Shown in pieces: positions 1-23,639 of a stretch of DNA of 64,000 nt. A program made the position numbers and the translations under genes. Numbering within the stretch: position 1 is the first letter of the stretch; each line of letters starts with the position of its first letter. The notes under the pieces are model-generated. The model was given only the letters and a program-made list of their open reading frames with translations. It searched no databases and had not been told where the DNA came from. The DNA lies in assembly GCA_030141605.1 (NCBI GenBank), contig JAQGDQ010000001.1, forward strand, positions 1,708,501 through 1,772,500, read 5' to 3'. This DNA comes from Tubiluchus corallicola (lineage: Eukaryota; Priapulida; Priapulimorpha; Priapulimorphida; Tubiluchidae).

Positions 1-227
1 TTTTCACGAACCAGTATTCGATCCCATTTTTTAGGCTGCCATGTCATGAGCCCATGGAACAAATTACCAACGACCAACGACAACCGTTGAAGCACCATCC
101 ATCTGTCAATAGTTTTAAATCGTGTTTGGGAAAGGACTGCAATCGAGTTTAACTCTTATTCCATATGAGATATGACTTTAAAATAAATTTAACAATTTTA
201 TAATTATTGTATTTAAAATACGCTACT
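1..227. other. Unassigned sequence at the left edge
   Basis: I see no coding frame, RNA gene or recognisable repeat here. It ends where the 3' end of the first LINE copy begins. Confidence 0.4.
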
Positions 228-1830
228 TGCTTGTCGAGGTCTAAGAGACCTAACCATAACATTCTTATTTACGGTCTCTCCTCAACAATTTGCAAAATTG
301 TGGCAGATTTGATATGTCAACTGTTTCACTATTAAGTGAATTCCAAGGGCCAACATTTGTCACTACGCAAAATAGAATTACCACTAATGACTTTATAACA
401 GTAGGTCTATAGTATCATGGCAATGTGTTCAAGAGAAGATACAGAGTCACGTTGAACATCACGTAATTAGGACCAGTCATTTCAGCATTCATGAAGATTT
501 GTTACTGTGGAGCGTTGTGGTAATAAACCATGTTGATTATTACTTAATTGGCCAGAAGATAACAGGAATTTTAGTATATCGTCCCGCAAAAGAGATTCAA
601 GACATTTAGAGACATCAGAAGATAGAAAAATAGGGCGTAATTCGTCACATGTCGAGTTGGTGCTAGGTTTTTTAGGGACAGAGGTAACATTACAATCTAA
701 CCAGTTCTTAAGGGACTATACCACACTCCAAGGATTTGCAAAAAAGAAAAAGAGGTCATGAGATTTTTGAGGCAAATGATTTCAATATAAAACTGCGAAC
801 ATAGTCAGGACCAACAGCTTTAAAAGGTTTAAGTTTGGAAAGTTTATCATTGACATCATTCACAGTAAATTTAACATAGGAAATACTATCATTATTCCAA
901 GACAAGAGAATTGGTAAGGGACCATCACCAGGTTCAATAGTGAAGAAAGAAGCAAAAGAATCTTTAATAGTATTAGCAACCGTGATGGGATCAGAAATAA
1001 GCTGCTGCTGATCATTAATAGTAGTAATGCGATTAGGAGGTTTAAGGAAATATTTATTATAATAGTAAAACTCTTCACCATTCTTACTTGGTCGATTTGC
1101 AAGACACTACCCACATCTTAAGCGAGCAGAATATAAAGCTGATTTTAGTTTCCTGAGAGGAGCAAGTATATCCAGCATGCACACTGTTAAGATTAGAATA
1201 GTTTCATTTTGACCATAATTTGCATTTATTTCTTGCTTTAGTAATAATGGGGTTATTTAGACAAGGGCAAACTATACGTTTGTGCTGTTTAGCAGAAGTT
1301 CCTCTTAAGGGTACAAACTGGTCATATGCTTCATTATATATTAAATAATGTCACAATTGTGAAACTGAGCTTTCCAGTCAATAATTTCCAATGAAATTAG
1401 TAATTTAGAATGATTAATCATAATCAATTTAATCATAATTTAGAATGATTAAAGTCATGCCAGGGTCTATTTACAAGTTGTTGGTAACTTTACTCAACAT
1501 AAAACAAATGCTAGTGTCATGATCACTGGTTGAAAATCCATGCCAAGGAGAGCAATTCCTAATGCGTTCAAGACAATTAGTTAAGACTAATTCTAGGCAA
1601 CAGCTTTTGCAAATAGGAAAATGAGCCGAGAAAGCAGATTATCATGTAAGGAATTAAAAAACATACATTCTAAACCATTATGAGGGACAGGGTCAGGTCA
1701 TGCTAATTTTGGAAACTTAAAATTACCGCAAATGACAACATCATTTTAAGAGTAGATAGAAATAGCTTGTTTAATTTCTTCAAGTATATTATTGATTTCA
1801 GAATAACCAGTGTATGAATATCATTATTAA
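228..1830 (-). mobile_element. Degenerate APE-type LINE, copy 1
   Basis: Read on the minus strand, this is a decayed non-LTR retrotransposon. Near 1690-1745 the reverse complement reads GNFKFPKLA, matching the GDFN block of LINE AP-like endonucleases. Near 1517-1535 it reads SDHD, the endonuclease catalytic-histidine block. From about 1085 down to 770 one frame stays open and gives the linker and RT finger region, with the segments TIKDSFASFF, DVNDKLSKLKPF and GPDYVRSFIL. The 3' end (about 228-450) matches 3104-3430 closely, so both are copies of one family. Most of the RT palm and thumb is missing between about 450 and 610 when aligned with copy 2. Scattered stops show it is dead. The clade (CR1/L2/Jockey-like) is not resolved. 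Confidence 0.75.
1400..1452. repeat. Short direct repeat inside LINE copy 1
   Basis: A segment reading aatttagaatgattaa occurs twice about 35 bases apart (near 1402 and 1437), separated by a copy of the similar motif aatcataat. It is a small local duplication in the dead element. Confidence 0.5.
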
Positions 1831-2009
1831 CGCTACTCGCCTATCCAGACGAGCTAATTAAAGTTAAACCATTGATTACATTTCGTTGGTACCTTTTCAA
1901 TCAACCCCTGTTTTATAAGAAAAAATTTTAAACATGTATGAAATTAAATGTGCATTAGCCTCCACATTATCGCAACGAGAAAACAATCATTTCAGATCGC
2001 TGAGTTGGG

Positions 2010-2533
2010 CGCCGAGTAATCCACTAGCCGAAGTAGGACAATAGGCGTACATGGGCTAAGTAGGACGCGTCGTAAATGGGCTGACGTAGGACACTAGAGG
2101 CAGGTCGCGAATTGAGTCGTTAACCTTACTGGCACCGTCCATTGTCCTTGTTTATGTAATAATAATAATTGAGAACGTCAATAAACATTGAATAATTTGT
2201 TATACAACTGATAAAATAAAATAATTTTTTTCTGAGCTGGTATAATTAATAGTTGCCAATATTAATCTTTTTTGAAGTGAAATAAGCGCACTTTTAGGCG
2301 ATTCCAACATTTGCTTAAGGTATATCATTTTTTATTTTGTCTTGTGTCACAGAGAGGTGATCCCTTTCACTCCCTCTTGGACAAATAATTGTTTTCTACT
2401 AAGTCATAAATCTCGATTCTCGACAGAAATCGCTAGTACTCTACTTGGACTGCCATGTACGACACTGCATTTCCGCAAATTTAACATGCGTTTTGCCTGA
2501 AGTGTCCTACGTTGGCTAGTAAGTTACTCGGCG
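2010..2533. mobile_element. DNA transposon or MITE with inverted ends
   Basis: The left end (2010-2041) and right end (about 2503-2533) are inverted repeats. The outer ten bases, cgccgagtaa and ttactcggcg, match perfectly, and the next twenty or so continue as ctagcc..gtaggaca with a few mismatches. Just inside the left end a motif of the form gtaggac...cgta.atgggct repeats about three times (2027-2100), like subterminal repeats of a DNA transposon. No transposase frame is present, so it would be non-autonomous. No target-site duplication is clear and the superfamily is unknown. Confidence 0.6.
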
Positions 2534-2645
2534 TCCGACACGCTGTTTCCATGTTCTCACTATTGCAGATTTCCGGTACAAATGTCATTACTAACAACAC
2601 ATCTTTGATTGGTTGTTACACATCTGATGTAAGAACACACTGAGA

Positions 2646-2652
2646 TGACGTG
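2646..2652 (+). promoter_or_regulatory. UPRE/CRE-like site TGACGTG
   Basis: The bases TGACGTG followed by T match the core of the unfolded-protein-response element TGACGTG(G/A), bound by ATF6 and XBP1, and also contain the CRE half site TGACG. The site lies about 50 bases upstream of an exact ERSE in the same block, which is why I record it. A heptamer alone would be weak evidence. Confidence 0.45.
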
Positions 2653-2667
2653 TCATTCTGATTTTAA

Positions 2668-2686
2668 CCAATCACATGCAGCCAAA
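2668..2686 (+). promoter_or_regulatory. Partial ERSE (CCAAT-N9-CCAAA)
   Basis: CCAAT at 2668-2672 is followed after nine bases by CCAAA, which matches three of the five bases of the ERSE second half CCACG. A reverse CCAAT (ATTGG) also occurs near 2610. Clustered CCAAT boxes with spaced second halves are typical of BiP/GRP78 promoters. Confidence 0.35.
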
Positions 2687-2700
2687 TTTTGGGTGATCGG

Positions 2701-2719
2701 CCAATCCGATAGGGCCACG
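2701..2719 (+). promoter_or_regulatory. Exact ER stress response element (CCAAT-N9-CCACG)
   Basis: CCAAT at 2701-2705, nine bases, then CCACG at 2715-2719 is a perfect match to the ERSE consensus bound by NF-Y plus ATF6 in animal ER chaperone promoters. A TATA-like ATAAAAG follows at 2741. The next gene downstream on this strand is a BiP gene, the classical ERSE target, with its start codon at 6066. I infer that this is the promoter of that gene, acting through a 5' untranslated exon and a long first intron. Confidence 0.65.
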
Positions 2720-2740
2720 CTAGTTATGCTTTTAGTTTCC

Positions 2741-2747
2741 ATAAAAG
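2741..2747 (+). promoter_or_regulatory. TATA-like box ATAAAAG
   Basis: This AT-rich hexamer-plus lies about 22 bases downstream of the ERSE. It would place transcription initiation near 2770. Confidence 0.35.
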
Positions 2748-2769
2748 CGTGGTTTTAGGTAAGTTATCT

Positions 2770-2900
2770 ATTTTTCTTGAATATTTTGAATAATATTTCC
2801 TACAGTCGAAACAAAAGTTATATTTCGTGCAGACGCTCTTGGTTTTTATACTGTGAACATAAAAGTGAAAGAAATTCGTTTCGCATTGGCAAGACACGGG
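2770..2900 (+). other. Candidate 5' untranslated exon of the first BiP gene
   Basis: The stretch follows the TATA-like box and ends with a good donor (cacggg|gtacgt at 2901). The first coding exon of the downstream BiP gene is preceded by an acceptor at 6050-6051, so splicing 2900 to 6052 would join this exon to the start codon region. An additional strong donor (catg|gtaagtg near 5799) could mark an alternative or middle 5' exon. This is an inference from splice signals only. The short open frame from 2777 is not evidence of protein. Confidence 0.3.
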
Positions 2901-3103
2901 GTACGTATCTCCATGTAATAATAATTAATATAACATTAATACTTAGACTTGGTAGGTTTGCTGCTTTTATTTAGGTACTGGGTAGTACCGTAGATACCTT
3001 CCTTTGATTATAATATCTACAGTGGCCAATAACTACACTTTAAGATTGGCTTTTGGGTATTTTGTATGTAGTGGCAGAGACGAAAATTGAAATCCACGCG
3101 CTG

Positions 3104-4262
3104 GTACTTGCTGCGAAGTCTAAGAGACTAATCACAACACGGTTATTGACGGTCTCTCCTCAACAATTTGCGAAATTGCGGCAGATTTGATGCGTCAACT
3201 GTTTCACTATATTAAGTGAATTCCAAGGGCCCACCCACAACACCGGAAGAGAAGAAATGAGCTCTGATAATTAGTGCGAGAGTATTAATCATACAAATAA
3301 TTTAGAACATAAATCACGTAGTGGTCTAGATAAAAATTTGTCACTGCGCAAAATAGAACTACCACTAATGACTTTATAACAGTTAATAATGTCTATAATA
3401 TCACAGTGTTGTTCAAGAATGACACAGAGTCAGGTTGAATATCAGAGGCCAGACTAATACATCTCCATTGAGTTTTTTCTAAAGCATTTTTAAGAGTAAC
3501 ATACTGTTGTGACCAAACAATGCACGCATATTCTAGTATTAGTCTAACTATAGCTTTATAAAGAGGTGCAATAACTTTTGCACTACGTGATGAAATGCAG
3601 CGTTTTATCATTCCAACGCATCTATTGGCCTGAGAAATAATATGCTCAATATGTGAATTCCACTTCAGGTTATTTGAGATTAATACCCCTAAATCGTGTA
3701 CAACTGATTTTTCTTCAACGACACCATCTCTCAGATAATAAGGTATTGCAGAACTAGAACAAATACGAAGTGCGCTGCATTTACTACGTTTGAGGGAACA
3801 TTGACCATTTGTCTCACCACCGCTCATTTTCAGGCAGGTCAGCTTGTAAGATCTCTTGATCAGAGGAATTTCTAATTGGACGGTATGGTTTTATATCATC
3901 AACAAACAGTGTTATGCGTGTGTCTGGGGATACACAATCAGTAACATCATTGATAAAAATAAGAAAACAATAAGGTCTCGACAAAGTCTCTTGAGGAATG
4001 CCACTGGTTATATTTCTCCAGGAAGTGGTTATACCATTTAAAACTACTCTTTGCCCTCTGTGTGTTAGAAAATAATGAAACCATTGGAGCAGTTTACCTC
4101 TTATACCTGCAAATTCCATTTTTAACATGAAACGACGAAAGAGGAACGGAATCAAATGTTTTTCTAAAATCAATATATAGAATGTAAATTGATAACAGAA
4201 GATAGAGAAATAGGGCATAAAAAACCACATGTCAAGTTGGTGCTAGGTTTTTTGGGGATAGG
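3104..4262 (-). mobile_element. Degenerate LINE, copy 2 (RT region and 3' end)
   Basis: Minus-strand frames give an RT palm segment at 3814-4230 with the GIPQ block and FVDD in place of the usual [FY]ADD. At 3393-3827 the RT thumb and C-terminal region contains DLGVLISNNLKWNSHI and LYKAIVRLILEYACIVW. The two frames are offset, so a frameshift separates them. The 3' segment (3104-3430) and a segment near 4196-4262 align to copy 1 at 228-450 and about 620-690, in the same orientation about 2.9 kb apart. The altered catalytic box and the frameshift mark it as inactive. If the upstream ERSE drives BiP, this element sits in the 5' intron of that gene. Confidence 0.78.
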
Positions 4263-4840
4263 GGTATCTGCTGGTGTGTGGGATCGACTGAAAATATAGC
4301 AAAACTAAAATTAATATTAAAAGTACCTATACTTTAAGATTATCGATGAGCTAATGTTTGATTTCATTTGCCACTTGTCAGTTAGGATGCAAATTATTAT
4401 TGCATTACTCCCTTATTTGTAGAGCTATTTAAATTTTATACATTAAATCAATTTGAATGATTTATTCTGGGGTAATCTTTTTTATGTATATAATAAGTTA
4501 TTTATCATCATTACAAGCAAAAGATTGAAATACAGTACAGCATAAAATTGCAATATAAAATTTTTAAAAAGAATACACAAGGTAGAACATAGAGTGACAA
4601 GCACTATTACACTGTTACAAGATGAATGTACGAAATTAAAATTAAATGAGTCAAACTTAGGTTTGGAAATTAAATAAGCCATATGGGATGAATATTTTAA
4701 GCAAGTCAGCAACTCAAAAACTGTATAAAGCTGGGTAATCAAATTTGTGTAATAGAGTTCTTAAGGTGGTATGTTTACTGAGTGTGTGGTTAAATCTAGA
4801 AGCCAAAACTATTTTCTGTAAGTTGATAATTAGTATCAAA
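4263..4840. other. Non-coding AT-rich sequence
   Basis: No supported gene. The short minus-strand open frames at 4482-4742 and 4714-4926 show no family motif and look like chance openings in AT-rich DNA. Confidence 0.4.
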
Positions 4841-5490
4841 TAAGGGTGTACCAGATCTGCATACAGGGATCCGGTAATTTTAATCAATCCGGACCCGGCA
4901 GAAATGTTCATTGGATTTTGCACCATTTGTATTTCTATTTTTTCATGCGTAAAACTACCATCTGCACAGCTATTGTGAAGAAGAATTTGAGCATTTAAGA
5001 AAAATTATACGTAGCAGCTTAATTAGTAATAATTACGCAAATTGAGTTAATTTTTTAAAGAATTTAAGGATTTCTATTAAAATCTTTAGAAATTTACAAA
5101 AGAATTGCTTAGTTTTTATGCCGGCATGGTTGTAGCACAAGCGATACCAGCAGTCTTCATGCTGTGACTCCTTCCAGCAAGTAGTGTGCAAAGGTAGCAC
5201 TTTCTCCGCAAAAATATCTGCTAAAGATTTAGAACCATCTTCCAATAAAAGCACAGTTTGGTAATTTTTTAGTTTATACCAAGCACAAATCAAGTCTTCA
5301 AAATTACAAAATTAGCAATGTTTGCAGTGTTTCCAGTCAAAATTACTCAGTGACCTTTCAAAATGGACAGGCGATCCCAATCACATGAATAATGCGGCCT
5401 AACAAATGAAATATCCTCTACATTAATTTGTAGATCCAGATCTGGCACATACAGATCCGAAACTGGCAAATCTTATCCAGTACATCCCTA
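4841..5490. mobile_element. hAT-like non-autonomous element
   Basis: The left end begins taagggtgtaccagatc. The right end, read in reverse complement, begins tagggatgtactggataag. Ends of the type TAGGG(A/G)TG.ACC are common in hAT transposons. The flanking octamers gtatcaaa (4833-4840) and ctagcaaa (5491-5498) match at six of eight positions, fitting a decayed 8-bp hAT target-site duplication. The interior has no recognisable transposase; a minus-strand open frame of 86 codons at 5033-5293 shows no family motif I know. Confidence 0.5.
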
Positions 5491-5498
5491 CTAGCAAA

Positions 5499-6065
5499 TT
5501 AATGAAGTACCAAGAGCTGTTAAATGGTTGAAACATACCAATGTACTTCACTTGCAAGTGCATCTCTAATAGCATGTCCCTATTATAGCAAAATGTCCAG
5601 TAATATATTGTACATATGCACTCTACAAAGTATTACTTAATATTATATTTTGTTATAACAGAACAGTTCTAATTATTTCCAGTCATTTCCTGTTTGAGAT
5701 CACACCAGTTTAGCTGAATATTTTTGTATTGATTTCCAACGAAGAGTTGTGTTTGTCTAGCCTACCAGCTGTGTTTTTTTGTGCATGTGTTGTGCATGGT
5801 AAGTGTATAAAACTAAACTGCTTAATTAATAATGCTTATAAAAGGCATTACATAATTTGACTATATATCAAAATCTTTAATTTAAAATGTATAATTTGGG
5901 CCTGATTGGTCTGATTAGCCTAATTATGCTGTTTTTGTGATTTAGTAAATTTAGTTTAGCAACTATAAATTTAATTTAACAGTCGAAAGACTATATACCA
6001 TATATTGAATCCTGTGTTTTAGCACTCTAAAGGTAATATATTTATTTTTAGATTAATAACAAAAC
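5499..6065. other. Upstream region and untranslated leader of the first BiP gene
   Basis: Non-coding. It contains a strong donor-like catg|gtaagtg near 5799 and a clear acceptor tttatttttag ending at 6051, which leaves a 14-base leader before the start codon. No ERSE is present in this stretch. Confidence 0.45.
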
Positions 6066-10838
<4,773 letters not shown>

Positions 10839-10839
<1 letters not shown>

Positions 10840-10844
10840 ATAAA
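10839..10844 (+). terminator. Poly(A) signal overlapping the BiP stop codon
   Basis: AATAAA begins on the last base of the TAA stop. A second AATAAA at 11344-11349 would give a 3' UTR of about 500 bases and is the more usual placement. Confidence 0.4.
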
Positions 10845-12015
10845 GTGAAACTGAATGTTGATTATTTAATGTAATATTTCAAGTATTAAAATATAAAGTT
10901 TGTACTATGTATGGTAATTGCTCTTTGCATTTCCTAATGTAGAAGTTTAGAAAGTATGTTTAACATTTTTGGGTTGTTTTATAATGTTTTAATTGTCATT
11001 TGTAGTTAGTTTGCATTTTACTGCCCTGTTTTTTTCTATATATTTCAGATCCGTATATTTTCGATATATTTCCGATAAATAAGCAAGATCAGTGTGTTTT
11101 CTACATATTACCAGTACGGCCTATTATTATTGTGTTCCATAGTTTTCTAAAGCAAAACGTTAACTAATATGATTCAGTAATGTTTGTTTCATTATTGTTG
11201 AAAGTGTGGGCATTGACATTGCCATATTTTATGTGGCTTGCCAATATTGCTTTCATTACTACATTGTGCTATGTAGTATCATTACTACATATAATAATGT
11301 AACATTTTAAATATTTAACTTTGTAATCTTGTAAATATGGACAAATAAATTGTTTACTATTTATACCTAAGGTATAATACCATAGCTTTTATTAATTTTT
11401 GTGTTCCAGTAATAAAATTTAAAAAATTAATAGCTGCTGCCTATCTTTTACATTAAATAAAGTAAAACTGTTTTTGGGCTTCTAAATGTAAATTATACAT
11501 GTTTTGTGAATTTTTACATTATCGAAAATTCAAACTGAGATATGAAATTTAACTACAATTTGAAGATGCTGTCTTGTTGGTAAGCCTGGCCAAAATAATG
11601 CAGGTCCTAGATTTTTGTATTTGAAATATCAGACTTTATTAAAATTTACAAATTAACATAAGTTAATGTAATTAATGAGTATGATATACATCACTTAATA
11701 GCTTTGGCAGCCTAGGAAAGTATAAGCTAAACTGCAAACTTTAAACTACGAGTTTTACCAATAGTCACCAACAGTTGTTTGCCTGTACTTAAAATTTACA
11801 ACTTTTGTTTTCTTATGGCTATGTAGGCCAAGTAGTTGTAAAAAACATAGTTGTGAATGTCTTATATGGTTGTAGACCAGTTCTGTGTAAATGCCAGGGG
11901 TTCGTTGCCTGTATATGAAATATATCCAACTCTGATAGACGGACATTTCTAGTCTGTACATGATATATGACGATTTGCGCTTTTTTGTTTTTGTGGTATT
12001 AGCGTAACATTTCAG

Positions 12016-12044
12016 TTTGCTATTTTGTATAGCAAAATAGCAAA
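12016..12044. repeat. Perfect hairpin, 12-bp arms
   Basis: tttgctattttg at 12016-12027 is the reverse complement of 12033-12044, with a five-base loop. It lies about 170 bases upstream of the second BiP start codon and next to another hairpin. Confidence 0.7.
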
Positions 12045-12059
12045 TATTTTGTATTTGCA

Positions 12060-12093
12060 CTATGTTAACTAGTGCAAATACTAGTTAACATAG
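12060..12093. repeat. Perfect hairpin, 14-bp arms
   Basis: ctatgttaactagt at 12060-12073 is the exact reverse complement of 12080-12093, with a six-base loop (gcaaat). It lies about 120 bases upstream of the second BiP start codon. Confidence 0.75.
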
Positions 12094-12210
12094 TCAGTCA
12101 AGTATTTAATGCGTTTTACTGTTAATTTCACTTTTCAACTTTTTTCAACCTTTGAACTGCAATAGCATTTATTTTCAATTCAGGTTTATAGAAGGCAGTT
12201 CTACAAGAAA

Positions 12211-20931
<8,721 letters not shown>

Positions 20932-23639
20932 TCAATTAACTGTATAGATGTTTGTCACTAGCATGGGTCTCATTTTGGTGTATATATAACTGTACAAATT
21001 GCTCTTCTGATATCAAATTTTTACACAGCTCACTGTGCAATGAGTTTGCTGAAAATGATGTAGTCTTTCTGGATTCGTCTTAATGGAAAGTGGCACATAA
21101 ATGACAGCACTTTCACTTACCAACATTGCATATCTTTTGTTTATACTTTGTACTTGTTTTGTCGGGGCAATACTTGATATTAGCTACTTCAAAAAAATTT
21201 TTGTGATGTGTAAATGGTTTGTAATGACTGAATATTGATTTCCATATGAGCTCAATATGTGATAAAACATTTATTATTGTGACACCTTATCTGTATCTGC
21301 AGCTAAGAATGAATTTCAAGTGATCGAGCTTGCATACTGACGTGAGGACCATGATAGTGTTATTGTCTTTGACGTACATAATTTCATAAAACTTATCCAT
21401 TTGAATCACATGTTACCATTTTAATTGCCATATCTTGAATCGCTTGTACAAATTTAGATTATAATATCCATGTAAATTGTAAAAGTTAGTATTACATTTT
21501 GTGTTTTACAATGAACCAGTACTGGTGAAATACAATATTTTGCAAATGTGTGACAAATCTTTATTTTTTGGATTCTGACATTATACTGCATGAAACAGTA
21601 ATATCGGTCGTATCGTTAAAAGTGTATCATTCTTGTTCAGTTTTGGGTTTTTTTGTGTTGTGTTAAATTTGGTTTAACTGAGAGAACATGGGCTTGTACT
21701 TCGACTTACCTGACGGTATAGTTGTTGTATAAAAATAAAACATTTTTTACTGTTATAAAGTTCTTTACATTATTTTATGCTCTTATAGATTTTTATTACA
21801 AATGCAGATGTTCTCAAAGTTTATCAGTTGAATACCTCTCAATAACATATTTCGTCATTGAAGTTCGTTTTAGCATCCTTTGTGTCTTCCATGACAGCTC
21901 TTAGAATTTGGTCGGTTAAGGTATGATGAATTTGGGGGTTCGATCTGATCTGGCCCCCTTTAAGATCATACCTTTAAGATTTCAGGCTGAGTGAGGCACG
22001 TGTGGCTTCCACATTATGATATTAAGGACATGATAAGGTGCTTGCCTGCAAGGTGTCATATCTACAAATTTTCAGGAAATTGCCTTCACTGAATAAAATA
22101 AGTGACATGTGTTGCAAACTGTAACTTGTAACTTATATGTTCAACGATTTGCAAAGTGCCAGTTCTTAAAATTTCCAAAAATTTCTGGAAAATAAACATA
22201 CTAACTCCAAAATGGCGTCCTAAAAAGTTGAGATAAATTGCCTAGCCTCACTGTTTTTGTAATAGCAAAAAACTTAAAATTTCTTAAAAACACTTTTCAC
22301 TTAGATATGACACTGCAGGTAAGCTCCGCTATTGATTCAGTAATACATGCACTTTGATTTAAGAAATTATACTATACCCGTTTTTAATTTTGTACCCCTC
22401 CCCCAGCAAAAGATTAGGTGTACACTACTGTACGTTGTCTTTGTACCCTTTTGTATATACATAATACAAAATATTACGTTGTAGGACCACGTAGTTTAGG
22501 GTCCCACCTATCTAGTGGCCAGAGATACAAGATTTAAAACGACTATATTTATAACATCAGTAAAGGGTGCCAGGCTAGGTTAAACACTTTGGTTTAAATT
22601 TCAAAACAGCTGAATTTAATTATAATATTCGAACTGAATGAAATCAGTTTCATTCCAATAGCGTTTTTAACATACAAACTGGGTTGGGCATATACCTCCT
22701 GCAGGCTCCCTTATACCCCCTGCTTGATTACTGACATTAGAGACAAATAAGAAGTTACATGTCAGCTTTCATTTGGTAATGCGATTAGTGACCTTGGAAG
22801 TGGCCAAATACGTCATCCATATGCCCTCTATGTATTTACGAAATAAAATATTTGTTGATAACTTGCAAGCGAAGCCATAAAATGTTAAAAAATGTCTTAC
22901 GGGCCAATAGAAAATACGCCATTTGCTACCAGAATTTAGGGTCTAACTTGCACCGCAAGGGCAGTGATGACGTCATCTGCACCCTCTCCCATGCAGCAAA
23001 TTTGAAAAATCTTAATAATTTGTCATATATTTATTTTTCTCTGTATTATATGGATACACATGTATCATTTTTCACTAATAAAATAGTTATTCATTTATGA
23101 AAAAGTACAGAGAACTCTTGACTAAATTCACTTATAATGAATTGGCTTGTAGTTATCAACTACAAACTGATTCATTTTTTCGGCTTTTTGCGACTAGGAC
23201 ACAACTCCGCTCCACGCATTCTTAATGTACAATTTGACATGTTAACAAAACATGTACTGCCATAGCAAACTAAGAAGCGTAATCTCTAGCACACCCACAT
23301 CTGCAGATATGTCATCTATAGTCATCGAAAATATGTTAATGATCCATACTAGGTAAGAATCTAAGATTGTGTCCCGAGGATGACCATGCGGGACTATGAC
23401 ATCATCAGCACCATGTCGCTAACTTTAAGATTGCTTTATCAGCAAAATTACTGGCCAGGTAACCTTTAATGATCATAAAATACATCAAATGATGTTAAAA
23501 AGAAATTGATGTATGGCTTTTTTGTCCAATAGCTAGTTTGCAGCTAATGACGTCACTAAAATCTTTACTGTTAACAAAAACAATATAGTCCTGTCAAATT
23601 AGCCCAAAAATGTGTGTGCTAATTACGTTAATAATATTA
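20932..23639. other. 3' UTR of the second BiP gene and non-coding intergenic DNA
   Basis: The first 0.8 kb is probably the 3' UTR, ending near the AATAAA at 21734. Beyond that I see no supported gene. Short open frames (for example 22852-23100) have no family motif. Confidence 0.5.
21734..21739 (+). terminator. Poly(A) signal of the second BiP gene
   Basis: AATAAA about 800 bases after the stop codon, the first good hexamer downstream on this strand. Confidence 0.4.

Larger units (their letters stand above)
10845..12210. other. Region between the two BiP genes
   Basis: AT-rich, non-coding; it should hold the 3' UTR of the first gene and the promoter or leader of the second. I searched it for CCAAT-N9-CCACG in both orientations and found none. 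Two perfect hairpins lie at 12016-12093. A splice acceptor (ttttcaattcag) ends at 12183, leaving a 27-base leader before the second start codon. The minus-strand open frame at 11755-12060 has no family features. Confidence 0.5.

Noticed and set aside
21925-21970. ggttcgatc resembling a tRNA B box
   Set aside because: No A box, acceptor stem or T-arm pairing around it.
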